Assembly (NCBI RefSeq): GCF_000092065.1
Contig: NC_009355.1
Location: 434,001 to 498,000 of the forward strand
From: Ostreococcus lucimarinus CCE9901
Lineage: Eukaryota; Chlorophyta; Mamiellophyceae; Mamiellales; Bathycoccaceae
Direction: 5' to 3'
DNA length: 64,000 nt
Shown here piece after piece: positions 62,637-64,000 of this stretch. Under the pieces are notes generated by a model that was not told the DNA's origin, did not search any database, and saw only the letters and a program-made list of their open reading frames with translations. The translations under genes were made by a program, and so were the position numbers. Every line of letters begins with the position of its first letter. Position 1 is the first letter of the stretch.

Positions 62637-63026
62637 CCACGACGTTGTCCATCGAGTCGCGCGCGCGCGTTCGAGCCGTCGGCGACGCCAAGTCTCGTCG
62701 TCCACGAAAGACCCTCGCGCGAGGGTTCTTCGCGTCGGCACGTCGGCGGACACGTTCGAGACCAGCGACGCGCGCGCGCGCGCTCGATGCGCGTCGAAAT
62801 CCGCGCGAAATGTGCAAATAATTTGTATCAACGCACCTTCCAATCGATATCGCCGAGCGTGCACGAACTCGCGTTTGAAGACGTCTCGCGCGTTGACATC
62901 AACCAGCGGCGCGCGCCGGTGTGACGTGCAAGGGGTTCATCTGGTTCTAACCCCAGGCGCGCGCGCGAGAGCGTGGTGGGATTTTTTGTTTTTCATGAAG
63001 CGTCGATTCGATGACAAAATCCTACA
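62637..63026. other. Region upstream of the COMM-domain gene
   Basis: 390 bases, very CpG-rich with (cg)n and (gc)n stretches (for example 62770-62782). The frame of COMM exon 1 stays open up to about 62864 without an ATG, so an unseen 5' exon could lie here. The 3' end of the TraB-like gene borders it. Nothing else recognised. Confidence 0.35.
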
Positions 63027-64000
63027 CTAATCCCTCGAGCACGCCTCGTTCCAACGATGAACGATGCCGGGGACGTGTGCGGCGCCGAGGACGAAGACTA
63101 CGGTGATTGAGACGCCGTCGGCGGGGAGGTCGAGTGCCGGGACGCGACGCGCGTATTCAAACGTCGAGGAGGCGCTGTGGTAAAAGCCAGGACGGTCCGT
63201 CGGTTTACCCTCGATCACGGACCATAAACAATCAAACAAGACGCTGTCTCGTTCATCTATGAATACTTCGCGCATGTGAGGCGGCATGCTGACCTCACCC
63301 GAACGCATCAGCGTCAAACGCTCGGTTTCGATAGCCGTGGTTAACTGTTTACGTGTCTTGAAGGCGGATGTAATCAACGATCGTATGGATCCGAGGATAT
63401 AGCGCGCGAGCGAACGCTTCATTCCTGGAACGTGTTCATGAAGCTTTTCTTCGAGCGATCGCATCGTCTTGGATACTTCTGAATCAGCCAAGTAGACACG
63501 TGAAGTGCGCGACTCGAACGCTGCTGATAAACCAGCAATGATTTCCCCACCGTCTTGAGCGTCGAGTTTGTTCGAAATAATAGACTCAGCAAGCGTCATC
63601 ATCCCGTTCATAATTTTTACAGTCAATGGAGACGACTTATTCGCTCCCGCCCCCGCTCTCGCCGCCTCGCCGATGAATGAAATGGACAACACGTCCTGAA
63701 GACTGACGTCAATGCGCTCAAACCACCTATCCGTCGATAAAGCCACATCTGGAACCACGTCGAGCGTTATACATTCCCCATCGCTCACATCCAGCGCTAC
63801 GGTGTAGCCACTTTGTAGCCTCTCTTGGACCGCAATAACCAAAGATGCGCACAAAGCTGCAGTCTGCCACGCGCTCATCTTGCCTTGACCGCTCGCACAA
63901 TCGCTCACTTTCACAAGCTCGCCCGCTCGTCGCATCACTTCAACCTCTGCAGCGGCATCCGAAGTAGCGGAGACGAAATTTTCATAAACGTTCCACTTGA
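63027..64000 (-). CDS. TraB-family protein, 3' part (5' end outside window)
   Basis: 323 C-terminal residues are visible. The frame is open to the window edge (…KWNVYENFVSATSDAAAEVE…), so an internal Met near 63935 is not the start. VFIDERDSVLFDCLWSV near the middle matches the ERD motif of TraB/PrgY-type proteins, and FVLGAAHVPGIVHRWNE near the end matches the family's V.G..H..G..RRW element. Eukaryotic TraB proteins (TRABD type) sit at mitochondrial or ER surfaces, and plant members take part in organelle contacts and mitophagy. No C-terminal membrane anchor is visible. Confidence 0.6.
   Translation of the reverse strand, partial: KWNVYENFVSATSDAAAEVEVMRRAGELVKVSDCASGQGKMSAWQTAALCASLVIAVQERLQSGYTVALDVSDGECITLDVVPDVALSTDRWFERIDVSLQDVLSISFIGEAARAGAGANKSSPLTVKIMNGMMTLAESIISNKLDAQDGGEIIAGLSAAFESRTSRVYLADSEVSKTMRSLEEKLHEHVPGMKRSLARYILGSIRSLITSAFKTRKQLTTAIETERLTLMRSGEVSMPPHMREVFIDERDSVLFDCLWSVIEGKPTDRPGFYHSASSTFEYARRVPALDLPADGVSITVVFVLGAAHVPGIVHRWNEACSRD

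Noticed and set aside
1-64000. CRISPR arrays, insertion sequences, prophage or rRNA genes
   Set aside because: No spaced direct-repeat array, transposase, integrase, terminal inverted repeat pair or rRNA signature was seen; repeats found are only short tandems inside or beside genes.

Overview
This window looks like nuclear DNA of a picoeukaryotic green alga of the Mamiellophyceae, most likely Ostreococcus or a close relative. The evidence is a GC-rich, gene-dense and mostly intron-free layout in which eukaryotic genes sit tens to a few hundred bases apart on both strands. The gene set is plant-like: a type-B (receiver plus GARP) response regulator, a nucleus-encoded Ycf66, a plastid fibrillin, a PATROL1-like Munc13 protein, a Phox/CLMP1-like TPR-PB1 protein and long-form RNase Z. 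No rRNA or other species marker is present, so the genus is an inference.

Layout. 1-3.2 kb (minus): 5' part of NRDE2, a small helical protein, and the queuosine salvage enzyme QNG1. 3.6-17.3 kb (plus): MCM6, a Munc13/PATROL1-like protein, a PLOD-like glycosyltransferase, MCMBP, a mitochondrial DNL zinc-finger protein, a methyltransferase-like unknown, a GT25-like glycosyltransferase and FAM136A. 17.4-24 kb: PIG-S (minus), a class-II glutamine-amidotransferase-like protein (plus), peroxisomal acyl-CoA oxidase (minus) and a HAD/CbbY-like protein (minus). 24-31.6 kb (plus): a three-part serine palmitoyltransferase fusion, a plastid fibrillin, an FAD amine oxidase and thiamine pyrophosphokinase. 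31.8-35.6 kb: MAGOH (minus), RNase Z and a degenerate SDR. 35.7-43.3 kb (minus): an extended-synaptotagmin-like protein, an SRA1/Sec31-tail protein and WDR7. 43.4-50 kb (plus): Ycf66, a type-B response regulator with one intron, a very divergent Argonaute-like protein and a disordered unknown. 50.2 kb: an intron-containing tRNA-Val(AAC). 50.5-55.3 kb: a second unknown, an HMA metal-binding protein, a lipocalin, the diflavin reductase NDOR1/Tah18 and a cupin. 55.3-64 kb: exocyst Sec3 with five tiny introns, a small unknown, condensin CAP-H, the Phox-like TPR/PB1 protein, a short spliced COMM-domain gene and the 3' part of a TraB-like gene.

Most neighbours are functionally unrelated, as expected for a compact eukaryotic genome. 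The weak themes are replication and chromosomes (MCM6, MCMBP, CAP-H) and lipid or membrane work (SPT fusion, PIG-S, acyl-CoA oxidase, E-Syt, Sec3, Munc13-like). The two strongest leads are (1) the gene at about 46.7-49.0 kb, which reads as a complete but catalytically dead Argonaute in a lineage generally described as lacking RNAi, and (2) the single-chain LCB2-LCB1-(PAP2-like membrane domain) serine palmitoyltransferase at 24-28.2 kb.
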